From: Tipula vernalis
Lineage: Eukaryota > Arthropoda > Insecta > Diptera > Tipulidae
Reading direction: 5' to 3'
DNA: 64,000 nt
NCBI GenBank assembly: GCA_958295665.1
Contig: OY282559.1
Coordinates: 250,042,764 to 250,106,763 of the forward strand
Both the position numbers and the translations under genes were made by a program. The notes beneath the pieces were generated by a model that was not told the origin of the DNA, ran no database searches, and worked only from the letters and a program-made list of their open reading frames with translations. Below, piece after piece: positions 10,621-20,395 of the stretch. Positions within the stretch are counted from its first letter, which is position 1, and every line of letters begins with the position of its first letter.

Positions 10621-11780
10621 TGTTTTGTTCAGTTATCTAGAGATATAGGTGATGGGCCTATCCTTGTCGATATTGCCCTGGGTTGGTACTGTGACAATTG
10701 GAAATGATGAAGCATCAGTTATCAGAAGAAATGGCTTGTTGAAGTCCGAAGGTGGTGTTCGTAGGATTGGTCAGTGGCTGGGGTTTCATTGCGAAATCTT
10801 ATATAGAACGCCTGTAATAGGACGCTAATCCAAGAAATGTCTTTTGATCTTTTGGATTTTGGGGCCTTCTGATGTTTCGATGGCTGAAACTTTTTTAGGA
10901 TCAGGTTTGATTACCTTGTTTGTGGTGAGGTAATCCAAGAATTCTGTTTCCTGTTTCAAGAACTCTGTCTTGTCCAGATTGATTCCTAGGTTGACTTTCC
11001 CAAAATTTGAGAAGATTTTCTCGATATTCAATAGATATTCCTCTTCGGTTTTTCCGCCAAAGATTATGATGGCGTCTATGTATACTTAACATATTTCGCC
11101 AATGAATTATTTTAAGGCGTCGTCAATTGTCTATTGAAAAATGGCTGGGGCATTCTTTAAGCCAAAAAAAAGTCGTTGAAACTCGTGTACTTGTTTGTTG
11201 TAGAAAATGAAGTTTTTTATATATCCGCTTTTTCATTTTTTTTGGTGGAAGCTCGATGTTAGGTCTATGGTTATAAGAAATATAGCTACTCCGAGATTGG
11301 CTAAAGTGCTGGATAATCTGGAATCGGATATGAGCCTGATATTCAGAAAACGTTTAGTCTTTTGAAGTCTATAACTATCCTACATTTTTCTGTTTGTGAG
11401 GCATTCAACTTCTTGTCGATAACCAAGATCGGTGAATTATATGGGCTCTTAGAGGATCTAATGATTCCGTCTGTTAAGAGCTGGGTTATTTATTTCTCCA
11501 CCTCCTGTCTCATAATGTTTGGGTAGATATAAGAGTTGGTATATATTGCTTCATCCGTAGTTGTTTTAATATCGGCTCGGTCCTACCCCAGTATCGATTG
11601 TTTCTATGTTGTTTTCAGGTCCGAATAACATTTTAAATGTTGATACTATTGTTTGGAGTTGTTTCTTTGTTTCTGATAAAAGATGGCTATCTCGGATTTC
11701 CATGTTGGTGGCCTGAAGCGATGGTTTTTCGCGTAATGGAATTCTTATGTTTGGTGTTATAATTAACAGGTTGTTTTTCT
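10621..11780 (-). pseudogene. Reverse transcriptase of the errantivirus-like element
   Basis: Minus-strand pieces include YPIPDYPALANLGVAIFLIT followed by IDLTSSFHQ at about 11,345-11,230 (family YPLPxIxxxLxxLGxxxxFTTLDLxSGFHQI; catalytic Asp kept). 11,040-10,870 gives the thumb NLGINLDKTEFLKQETEFLD and VIKPDPKKVSAI. The palm between them (the YxDD region) is only partly readable through frameshifts at 11,060-11,200. The cluster is in the correct order between protease and RNase H. It is a pseudogene with several stops. Confidence 0.72.
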
Positions 11781-11814
11781 ATCAATTTATTGATCAAATA
11801 ATTTTTATCTCGGT

Positions 11815-12428
11815 AGAATGAAGAATTTCGAGAGAATGAAGAAGCGTTGTACACGCTTAGGTTGATAAAAAAGTTTTGCCCTGTTAACTTAAGAATTTAT
11901 TTAATTAAAAGCTTGGTTGTACCCATTTTCAGCTATTGTGATGTAATTTATAACAAATGTGATAGTTCCTCAAGACGTATACTTGAGGTTACATTTAATA
12001 AGTGTACTCGATATATTTATGATCTTAGAAAGTTTGATCATATCTCTGAGTATAAAGATATAATTCTTGGATGCGACTTGTTTCAATTTTACTGCTATAG
12101 GGCTGCCGTTTTTATGTTTCGTATAGTTAATTCGGGCATGCCATTGTATTTGCATGAAAAATTAAATTTTTCCTAGTCACTGCGCACAAAGAATGTTAAC
12201 TTGCCTGTTAACAGAACTAATGTTAGGAATAATTGCAAGCATTGATAAATGCAATTATCACCTGGAACAGCTTGCCTTTGGAGCTAAAATTCATCAGCTC
12301 TCTAGGCTTATTTAAAAAGGGTCTGTTTAAATTGATAACTGAACATCAATAATATTTGTAAATATGATTGTTATTCAAGAGCTTCGGCTTATTTAACATT
12401 TTAATAAAATATTACTATTACTATTACT
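11815..12428 (+). mobile_element. 5'-truncated non-LTR retrotransposon fragment
   Basis: The 109-codon plus ORF at 11,847-12,176 (SLVVPIFSYCDVIYN, then NKCTRYIYDL) matches the last part of CR1/Jockey-type RT proteins (family KTLVLPhFDYxDVVYxxC...QNxxxRYIxxL). A second frame after the stop, about 12,225-12,345, continues the C-terminal end (ITWNSLPLELKFISS). The 3' edge is a tail of TTACTA-like triplets at about 12,405-12,428. It lies on the opposite strand to the errantivirus-like element and separates that element's RT and protease, so it is a later insertion. No target duplication is visible. Confidence 0.72.
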
Positions 12429-12499
12429 GAAAATTTAATAGTATTGTTGTTTTGAAAAATTATCCGCTAATTTTCTTACTGATACCGATGTCACCTACT

Positions 12500-12760
12500 G
12501 CTGATCTTATTTTAAATTAAATCTTAGTTGGGATGGCGTTATTGGCTAATTCTGGTTTTATAATGTTTCTATTGGCTCCTGTGTTGATCAGGAATTTGAG
12601 GATATTACCGTTTTTTAGCCTACACTCTAGGTATGGTAGGTTAGAGAGGCTTCTGTCATTGGATATTTTGTCTTTCGTATCGTTGCTAACCAATTGGTTA
12701 CAATAGTCTTCTTCTGGTTATATTTCCATATGGTTGCCTCATTGGGCCGTAATGGTGAGA
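12500..12760 (-). pseudogene. Retropepsin of the errantivirus-like element (catalytic Asp lost)
   Basis: The minus strand encodes PYLECRLKNGNILKFLINTG followed by ANRNIIKPEL. In retropepsins the active-site loop is DTGA or DSGA; here it reads NTGA, so the catalytic Asp is replaced by Asn. The frame is lost after about 50 residues. The position between gag and RT fits. The NTGA reading is directly visible; loss of proteolysis is inferred from the known need for Asp. Confidence 0.68.
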
Positions 12761-13315
12761 ATCTCGTTTTGCCATTGGATTATCCTTGGTAGGACGGTTG
12801 ATATAGTTTACCTGTTTCGTTTGTATTGATGTGTTCTAATGGTAAAATTATTGTCCGCCAATATCCATTGGCGTTGGTGGCTTAGGATTGTTTGGCCTTG
12901 GCGGTGGTAAGTTGCTTTGATCTTGGTTGACATATGGTATTCGGTGATTTTGCTGTTATATATTGTAGGCCTCCGCTATATTAATATTGTACCATCGTTC
13001 AGGGATTTGATGGACTAGTGTATGAAATTTGATTTATTAGAGATGTTACCACATTGTTGATATTTCTTTTGAGTATTGACAAGTTTCTGAAATTTACGTT
13101 TTGAATTTCTAGGCATGATGGTTTTTGAACTAAAAGCATGTTAGATTTAGGGGGGACGAAAAGGTCTAAAGCTCTATTCCTGTATGTTTCAACCAAAACG
13201 TCGATTGACGTTGATCTCCGTAAGTGACACACACTGTAAGTGGCATAGAATTCTTCCACTGTCATAATTCTTTGTGTTATGGTGTTGAACTGGTATACCA
13301 GCGTACGAAGATCTC
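12761..13315 (-). pseudogene. gag remnant of the errantivirus-like element
   Basis: The minus ORF 12,999-13,265 includes TVEEFYATYSVCHL and LVETYRNRALDLFV. These match the capsid region of errantivirus Gag (family ALIxxYRxRALDxFVRGL), followed by a decayed KPSCLEIQNVNFRN part (family EPxxLPxALxLCLKLENxNYR). About 20 further codons can be followed upstream to 13,310. Between 12,761 and 12,990 the frame is lost. The N-terminal half of gag and the 5' LTR are missing. Confidence 0.6.
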
Positions 13316-14784
13316 TTTTCTATATAATAAAACACAATTATTTTGGTATTGTCATTTTCTTAATGTGATATTTAGTTTTAATTGAAATTGACATTACGAT
13401 CGTTTCGGATGTTACTCCTTTATCAAATTTCTAACAAACACTAATTCCAGTGAGAAGTGAGTTAGTGTTTTATTATGTAACATTTGATATTAGTCTACGA
13501 GTAAACAACAAAATTGTTATGATACCTTTTATCTGCATCGTCTTTATCAAAAATATTATAAGATATTAAAGTGGTATCGGCGTTGCCTCGAATTATTTGT
13601 CTTATTTGTTGAAGTATTGTCGTGTAAATCGGTTTATCTCGCAAGATGTTTTAGTCGCGTAGTATAATTTCTACTTTATGCACCTAAGTGACTTATTGCG
13701 TGGGATTTCCATCGAATCGCCGTCGTAAGGAAAAAAGTTACAAACGGCAAAAGTCGAATAATACGTTAGGGGCATATTTGGATTCTGCAAACAAATACCT
13801 ATTTTTCTGCGGTTTTAAAAAGCCAAATATTTTTCCCCATCAAATGTCATAAAATCACGTTATTTAATATTTAAGTTTCATATTAAGACATGGTAAACAC
13901 AAATAATAAAATTGAAATAAGTCAAAATTACAAAAAGGCAAATGGAACTTTTTTCATAGTACGGCAGTACAGTTCTTTTACACAATCAGGTAGCCTGCTT
14001 ATATCTTTCAGGTCTTGTTCGTTTCTTGGTGTTACCAATGTGGTTATTGTTACAGGAATAACAGGAGTTGGCTTTTCTGCGGATTTAGCCGCCGATATGG
14101 AAAATCACATAGAAAGAACTTCGTAGAAAGAATATTATCTTTCAACCGGACACAAAACACATTGTGTTGATTCAACAAGTTTGCGCATATCTTATAAATC
14201 ACGTTGTGTTGACTTGACATTAATAGTGGTGTTAACTTACATATTAGTGAGTTTAAGTTACAAATAAAAATGTTAATATCGATAAAATATTTTTGTCGAG
14301 ATTTGAAATTATATTGCTCCCAAATATTGAATGACTTTTCTTCTCAAAAGCTATAAGCCAACTGACAAAATTATCGCTTGTCCGCGTCCATCAACATAAA
14401 TCAAAAGCACTCGTTTTATTAAAAATCGAGAAATGCACTTTATTAGATGAAAGTAAACAAGCGTACATATCTCATTGATTACTAAAGAAACTACTCGTTT
14501 TTGTAAGCCCACTTGAATGGATGTTAATGGAAAAGTCTTATTACTTTTTGATCACAGTAGTATGATACATTATTTGCTAAAAAAAATAAGATAAATTCTA
14601 TAAGCTTTCAAAACAGTACCCGCAAAACAAAACAAAAGAGAAACTATTATAACTCTAAATTTGAAAAATTCCATTTCCAACTCAAAGTATATGTGGAGTC
14701 TTATCGTCAATGAACGAGCAAGACCTGTGATTAGAGACTAATCGTCAATCTAACAGTACTGACCAATCGACAGCCTATTTATAT
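13316..14784. other. A+T-rich stretch with one small hairpin
   Basis: No coding motif is seen. A hairpin with 9-bp perfect arms (aaacactaa at 13,436-13,444 and ttagtgttt at 13,462-13,470) may be an inverted-repeat remnant. The 78-codon ORF at 13,890-14,126 has no recognisable feature. Confidence 0.4.
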
Positions 14785-15688
14785 TATTGGTGATGTTTGC
14801 GTTGACGATCCCCAACAAGTTGTTGAGTTTAATAACTATTTCCTCACTGTAGGTGCTAACGTGCCTGGACTTTTTAATCAAAATCTTGTACTTTCAGAAA
14901 ACACAATCAAAACTAAACTCACAGTTTTGCAAAGCACAAGTGAAGAGGAAATATTACGTTTGATAAATGACTTGGATCGTAATTGTGCTTCTGGTTATGA
15001 TGGTATTCCAGTCAATTTCGTTAAACGAATAGCCCGTATAATCCCAATTTTTAAATCCTGTAGCCAAGCCAATTTAGTCAATTATCGTCCTACATCAATT
15101 CTACAAATATTGAGTAAAGTTTATGAAAAAGTTATTCTTTCCAGGCTGACTGCTCACCTTACTGGCATCCAGATAATTCATCGTACGAGGTTACTCAAAA
15201 ATCAAGTACCACGCCTGCTGTCCTAAACTTAATGGAAACAGTTTATAAATCTCTTAAAAAGAAGCATATTACTGCATCTCTTTTCATATTAGGGAAACTT
15301 TTGATTCTGTAAATCACAACATTTTAATTCGTAAGCTTTCAACATATGGGAAGGGTTAATGACCAAATAGAAAGTTATTTAACTAACAGTCTCCAGTTGG
15401 TAAAGATGAATAATTATGCATCTGGGCCTACCCGGTTTTTTAACAGTATATTTTTTCTCAGCCTCAAAGGGGTTATCCAACTTTATACTGATGATGCTGT
15501 TCTTATATACAAATCGGCATCTTTTATTTAACTTAAACATGACACGGAAAATGATTTAGTAGTTCAAACTAATAATTATCTGACTAACAACTCCTTATAA
15601 TTGAATTTTTCTAAGTGTAATTTTCTAATTTTTTATTTGAAGGCCAAGCCGGATAATATTCTAAATGAAGTGAGTTTGAACGGTCATA
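14785..15688 (+). pseudogene. Reverse transcriptase, main part (broken)
   Basis: The 121-codon ORF at 14,861-15,226 contains EEILRLINDLDRNCASGYDG (family region before RT motif 0), then ANLVNYRPTSILQILSKVYE (family NYRPISLLxxxSKxxEK). Sequence between these, normally about 40 residues, is partly deleted. A frame near 15,295-15,345 gives the FDSVNHNILIRKL motif A. 15,346-15,531 gives IESYLTNSLQLV and LYTDDAVLIYKSA, where the usual YADD box reads YTDD. 15,601-15,688 is LNFSKCNFLIF, as after the YADD box. Stops and frame changes break the gene. Confidence 0.75.
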
Positions 15689-16784
15689 CGAGGGTGGCCT
15701 TTTATATTTCGCGATTAGAGAACAAAAACAAATATTTATTTATCAAAAATGGCTTTATTGTTTTTAGAAATATTCTCCTTGAAGATCAATACACTTTTGT
15801 AGGCGTTTGAACCAATTTTCGAAGCATTTTTTCCACTCAGATTGAGGTACCTCCAAAACATCTTTTGTTGTCGAAAAAATTGACCTCACAATCTATTTTT
15901 GATTTGTGGGAATAAAAAGGAGTCATTGGGTGACAAATCAGGACTACACGGCGGATGACCCATTAATTCGATTTTTTGACCGCTCGCATTGTCGTGGTGG
16001 AGAATGATCCGTCGTCGGTGGTCGGTTTCCTTATTTCGCCGAAGACTTCTGGTAAACAAACGGTTGTGTACCATTCAGAATTGACCGTTCTACGTTGCAC
16101 CAATGGTAAGCTTGCGACATGTCCAGTTTGTTCTTAAAAACAGGCGACCATTTGCTTCGAAGTGCTTCGTGCGTGAACAACTTTTGTTGTCGACTGCTGC
16201 TTGGTTTCGGACTCGTATGCATAGATACAAGATCCGTCACCTGTCACGCTGTTATAGACATAGTTTGAAGCACCGCGATCATATTTTTTTAACATTTTTT
16301 TCGACCAATTGACACGAGTCTTTTTTTGGCGTTGTGGGATCCAACGCGACCAAATCTTGCTAACGCCAAATGTTCATGCAATATTGAATGCATGCTGGTC
16401 CCACTAATGCCTAAGGATGTCTCAATCTCAAGATAAGTCACATGACGATCTTGTAGTATCAGTTTATGCAAAGCATCAATGTTTTTAGGAACAACAACCG
16501 ATTTTGGACGACCATCAAAAAATTCGTCGTTGAGCGAACTGCGGCCACGATTAAATTCTACAAACCATTAATAAATACTGGTCTTTGGTGGTGCTTTATC
16601 GTAAAAAGTCAGTTGCACTGAAATGAATCATTAAAATAACTATAATAAAAAACGTAGCACCAGTATATAAAAACGTTCTGAGTAAATATACCGTCCAAAA
16701 TGTCGAACTTTACGATACAGACGTCAGTTACCAGATAGTAGCACTAAGGTTGTCCAATCCCGATCTATAAAAGGTACCCTCGTA
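15687..16784 (-). mobile_element. Mariner element with terminal inverted repeats
   Basis: The element has imperfect TIRs: tacgagggtggccttttata at 15,687 and, as reverse complement, tacgagggtaccttttatag at 16,784. The similarity runs about 35 bp with one indel. TA lies at both edges (15,687-15,688 and 16,783-16,784), the target duplication of mariner/Tc1 elements. The 1.1-kb body encodes a broken minus-strand transposase. It sits inside a non-LTR retrotransposon and is therefore the younger insertion. Confidence 0.88.
15790..16620 (-). pseudogene. Mariner transposase, frameshifted
   Basis: The pieces in order on the minus strand are an HTH-containing part (16,471-16,310: LQDRHVTYLEIETSLGISGT, SMHSILHEHL), a middle part (16,240-16,040: PKPSSSRQQK, KLDMSQAYHW), and the catalytic C-terminal part (16,074-15,886: RRRIILHHDNASGQ, IELMGHPPCSPDLSPNDSFL). 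HHDNAS carries the second catalytic Asp, and PPCSPDLSPND corresponds to the PPYSPDLAPxD box with the third Asp of the DD34D triad. At least two frameshifts split the gene. The family is mariner of the sort also found fused in SETMAR. It is inactive. Confidence 0.85.
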
Positions 16785-17030
16785 CAATTAAAAGAGTTGA
16801 TCTCATTTGTTTAGGCGTAAAAATCAATTCGCAATTAACATGGGTTGGTCCAAAAATTTCACCATTTATAGGTGGCTTGAGGCGAGTTGGTCGTTTCATT
16901 CCATATAATTTACGTTTAAATTCATATTTTCGTTATATTCATTCGAGCTTAACGTATTTGATTCATATTTGGCGGGACATCTGGACATCTGTTACACTTC
17001 CTTAAATCAATACTCCTGCTTATTAAATAA
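16785..17030 (+). pseudogene. Reverse transcriptase C-terminal part after the mariner
   Basis: The plus frame reads CLGVKINSQLTW, then ISPFIGGLRRVGRFIP and a SYFRYIHSSLTYLIHIW stretch. These are the post-palm and thumb motifs of non-LTR RTs (family YLGVxIDxxLxWxxHI...IxxLRRxRxFxP...YxSLIxPhLxYxxxxW). This frame is the direct continuation of the frame at 15,601-15,688 when the mariner is ignored. Sequence downstream of about 17,030 has no further resemblance. Confidence 0.78.
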
Positions 17031-19939
17031 AGATGTGTTAAATATTTATTCAAATATTATGTTCTTTTACCAAAAACCTCCCTAAATCTATGTATGCGGT
17101 AAGAATAAGGTACCGCATTAAGTTACCCAAAAAGTATAATAACAAAAAACAAAAAATAAAACATTTTATTTTTCCCGTATACTTAACCAATGTTCCTAAA
17201 GATTTCCACAAAATTTTCATTTTAATTCAAATAATTATTTTTTTGGCACGTTCAACAAACAAACGAGAATTATGTTTTGGGTATATTGTGAATACAATAT
17301 ACATTCTACACATTCAGTGTACACATAGTATTATTGTTCGATACATTTATTACAATATGTATCCAAAATTGTTGTTAAGAAAAGTTTTAAAAGTTCGGTA
17401 ATGACGAGTAAACAGAAAAAGCTAACAAGAACAAAATACTCTGGTAGCAGTTACATATTTTATGTTGATGTGCTTGTGTCCCATTCAATCGTTATTTTAC
17501 TTTTACTTTGACAAAAAAAATAAAAATACTTGGTTGGTAAATAATGGGAAAACTCGTCATTTCACGAAATCATTGTTATTTGATTGAGAATACAATTCTT
17601 TAAAATTTTTACTAATCGAAATGTATCATTGTGTCAAATTCACTATTTTGCAACTGATATTCGATTTTTTGTAGTTCTTACAGAATTATTTTCATCTCAT
17701 CCTCAATTTTTTCCAAAGGAAATTCGTGTTTTTTGAAAGTAACTTTAATTAAATGTAGAATAAATTCAAATTTTTGTAAAAGAAATTCAACTTTTAATAT
17801 TTCAAGTTTGTAGATTTTTACAATTCAAAATCAATTTTTTGCAAACCAAATCTAATTCTCGTTATAGTACTTGTAATTAGATAATTTGTGAATTTCGAAC
17901 GCAGTCATTGCTTAATAGAACTGTTATTCTATTTTTGATAACCGTTAAAATGTTGTATTTTATCGTGTTTTTGTATGATTTGTGATTGGTAAAAGGTACG
18001 AGATTGTAAATATTGTAAGAATCCATTTTACATCTGATCATCGTTTAGGTTAGTATTTTCATATTATCGGTAAACATTTTATATAATTAGTGTTTCAATT
18101 TTTTTTAATACACTTATGCCCGGTGATTATCCTTTTTTTTACAAAGAAATATTTGGCCTTCAGCTTCATAAATGGGCAGTCCAATATTTATCTAGCTCTG
18201 CACTTAAAATGTTCATGTAGGAAAGAAATAAAATTAGCTTGAATTTGTTCTTCGAAACAAACACAATTTCATAAAACAAACATTGTATAATTTGTATGGT
18301 AAAATAATTAAATTTTACAACCTCCTAGTAAAAAATTATCTCCCGATACTGCTTAAATTAGCACAGCGAATAATTTATTTCTGTCGTGCTAATAAATTAT
18401 GCAAAATTATTTGGATGAAAACAAAAATATTATTCACTGAAAGATGAATGAAAAATAAAACTAATGAGTGTAGAATGAATAATAATTGAATAACGAGTGG
18501 CTAATTAGTGAATAATGAATGAATAATAAGTGACCAATGAATGAACCCAGCTTTCGGTATTTATCATTATTCATCCTTTATTCTATTTTAACAACCATCA
18601 ATAGGAAAATATTTCAGATCTTACGGAAAAATCCGCCTCACCTTTTTTCGTTCCCTTTAACTTTTTATATTTTCTGTAAAATGTTTTTTTGTTCTTACGA
18701 TTTTCTGTAGTTTATTGGCGTTTTTTGCGCGAATAATTCCAGATTATGAAATTTTAACGTTACTTCAATGTCGGGCCTGATACACCGAAATCACTCAAAA
18801 TTGCGACTGCTCCCACCGCTCATTGCGACAATAAAAATTCCCTAGCACATAGCCACAAAATCATAAACTTATAATTAATTATACAATATTTAGAACTGCG
18901 GCAACATCACTGAAAATTTCATTCATCGCCTTTCATCTTCGACCTTTTAGAAGTAGCTCCAATAAATTTCATATTATACATCTCTTGTATTCTGGTGAAA
19001 CTTCTTAAAAAGTTAAATTACTACGTTCAGAAAACAACCATAATGTTCAAAATTCCTTTTCCGAAGATTTGTTTTGTTTGTTCAGATAACGTTATTATAT
19101 GAGCAACGTGAGTAGATGTAATTGGAAGCTATAATTCTTGACTCAGTGGTTCAGTATTAATCAGAGATATAATGTCAATTATATTTTTCCTCGTCACTTA
19201 TCCTTACAATTTCATCATCTCATACCGCTCCTTCCCCATCCACCTCCGATCTAACAGCGCGTTATCATTTAAGGGTGTCCTGTAGTAATTTGCTGTTAAG
19301 AGTTTTATTGGAGCTTTAATACCAAGAGAGTTTATTACTCGGAAATAATACTATTCCTTTTAGAAACGATTCCATTAAAGCAATCCACAAATATTCTATC
19401 GATTTTTTTGTTGTGCAAAGTATTGCAGGGAAATTTAGAAATTTAGATTTCAAATTATATGGTATAACCTATTCATGTTGTCTTAAAGGTACCAACGGGA
19501 CAATTTTTGGAATTTGAAGGTGTACTAACCGTAGGAAAATATTTCTTCGTAAAGTTTTATATTATCTCGGTTCTTGTTTACTGTTTTTTGGAGTATGGAC
19601 TGTCACATTTACGATCAACACAAAAAGAAAATTGTTACTTCCAATTTTGAGAACATCTGTTATCAGTTTTCTCTTCCACTGCAATCCCATCTAGTTTCTA
19701 CTGGAAAGGACCCAAAAGTTAACCCAAATGACTTATTACTAAAACTTATCTTTGTGCAAAACGTTGGCCAAAACTATGAATTATTGGAAGAATGGGAGAA
19801 AAATAAAAATAAATATCTGCAAGAATGGAATGACGGACATGACAATGTTTCACAACGTGCAAATCTGAAACAAATTTATTTTCGTGATAACAATTTATTA
19901 TTGACACGAGTGAGTGTTCTATTTATTGCTATATGCCCA
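17031..19939. other. A+T-rich stretch, no recognised gene
   Basis: ORFs of 103 codons (17,090-17,401 plus) and 136 codons (19,574-19,984 plus, listed separately) have no motif I know. At 18,430-18,550 there is a loose repeat of gaatgaataa-like words. No element ends are visible. Confidence 0.4.
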
Positions 19940-19984
19940 AAAAAAACTAATTATCCGAAAATTATAAAATTGAGCTCATTTTAA
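19574..19984 (+). CDS. Hypothetical 136-codon ORF
   Basis: This is the longest ORF in the 17-22 kb stretch. It starts MFTVFWSMDCHIYDQHKKK, is hydrophilic in the middle with a charged LLEEWEKNKNKYLQEW segment that could be helical, and ends in a hydrophobic, Lys-rich tail. I recognise no domain, no signal peptide and no transposase or retroelement motif. Its last 45 bases overlap a dispersed repeat that also occurs at 37.1 kb, so the end is likely not native. It could be an exon of an unannotated gene, a remnant, or chance. Confidence 0.2.
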   Translation: MFTVFWSMDCHIYDQHKKKIVTSNFENICYQFSLPLQSHLVSTGKDPKVNPNDLLLKLIFVQNVGQNYELLEEWEKNKNKYLQEWNDGHDNVSQRANLKQIYFRDNNLLLTRVSVLFIAICPKKTNYPKIIKLSSF

Positions 19985-20395
19985 AGATAAATGAATATGG
20001 ATTATAAAATAACTAAAAAATGTTACCGTCTTTCATTTCGTCCCTTTAATGGCCACCGAAATGTTATTTTTCAATTTTCTCCGGCCTGTGTGTATTTATT
20101 TTTTTTTTTTTTTGTTTATCTTTTTCCCTATTTAGTTCTATGAGACATACTAAAATATCAGCACAACATCTTGTTTCGTTTTCTTGCAAAATACGTTTAA
20201 ATAAGACAATCTACAATTTTTTTTGTATCTCAACAAGAGAGATTAATAAAAGATATTTTAGTACAAAATAAAGACAATAATTTGAAAATAATGACGAATT
20301 ACAATTTAGATATTACGTCATCTTCACTATTGGAATATTTCTTAAAATTTATGTAGTTTTCCTTTGAAGGAATGACTGCATGAAAATCACGTGAG
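19940..20395 (+). repeat. Dispersed repeat, copy 1 (second copy at 37.13 kb)
   Basis: Aligned by eye with 37,130-37,415 in the same orientation. Shared blocks include attatccgaaaattata, atgttaccgtctttcattt versus atgataccatcttttattt, aatggccaccg versus aatggccgttg, ttttgtatctcaa, ggaatatttcttaaaattta versus tgaatatttcttaaagttta, and cctttgaaggaat. Identity is moderate and copy 1 carries about 150 bp more in insertions. No coding potential and no terminal repeats are recognised. Confidence 0.6.

Larger units (their letters stand above)
8316..13315 (-). mobile_element. Errantivirus-like Ty3/gypsy element, heavily degraded
   Basis: Read on the minus strand from 13.3 kb down, the order is gag, protease, RT, RNase H, integrase, env-like: the canonical errantivirus order. 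All parts carry frameshifts or stops, the integrase core and parts of RT and RNase H are deleted, and a foreign non-LTR fragment sits between protease and RT. I could not find a matching LTR pair, so both outer ends are approximate; the right one is set where gag-like sequence stops near 13,310. Endogenous-retrovirus-like origin is inferred from the env remnant. No function remains. Confidence 0.7.
14785..17030 (+). mobile_element. Truncated non-LTR retrotransposon, split by a mariner
   Basis: Plus-strand RT remnants occupy 14,785-15,688 and 16,785-17,030, separated by a mariner. The coding order is continuous across the gap: the frame open before the insertion continues without shift after it once a single TA is kept. 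No RNase H is seen after the RT C-terminus. The element is 5'-truncated (no endonuclease) and carries an internal deletion in the RT plus several stops. The 3' end is near 17,030, where coding resemblance stops. Confidence 0.75.

Noticed and set aside
17090..17401. 103-codon plus ORF
   Set aside because: Rich in Ile, Lys, Tyr and Asn as expected from random A+T-rich DNA, and no motif.
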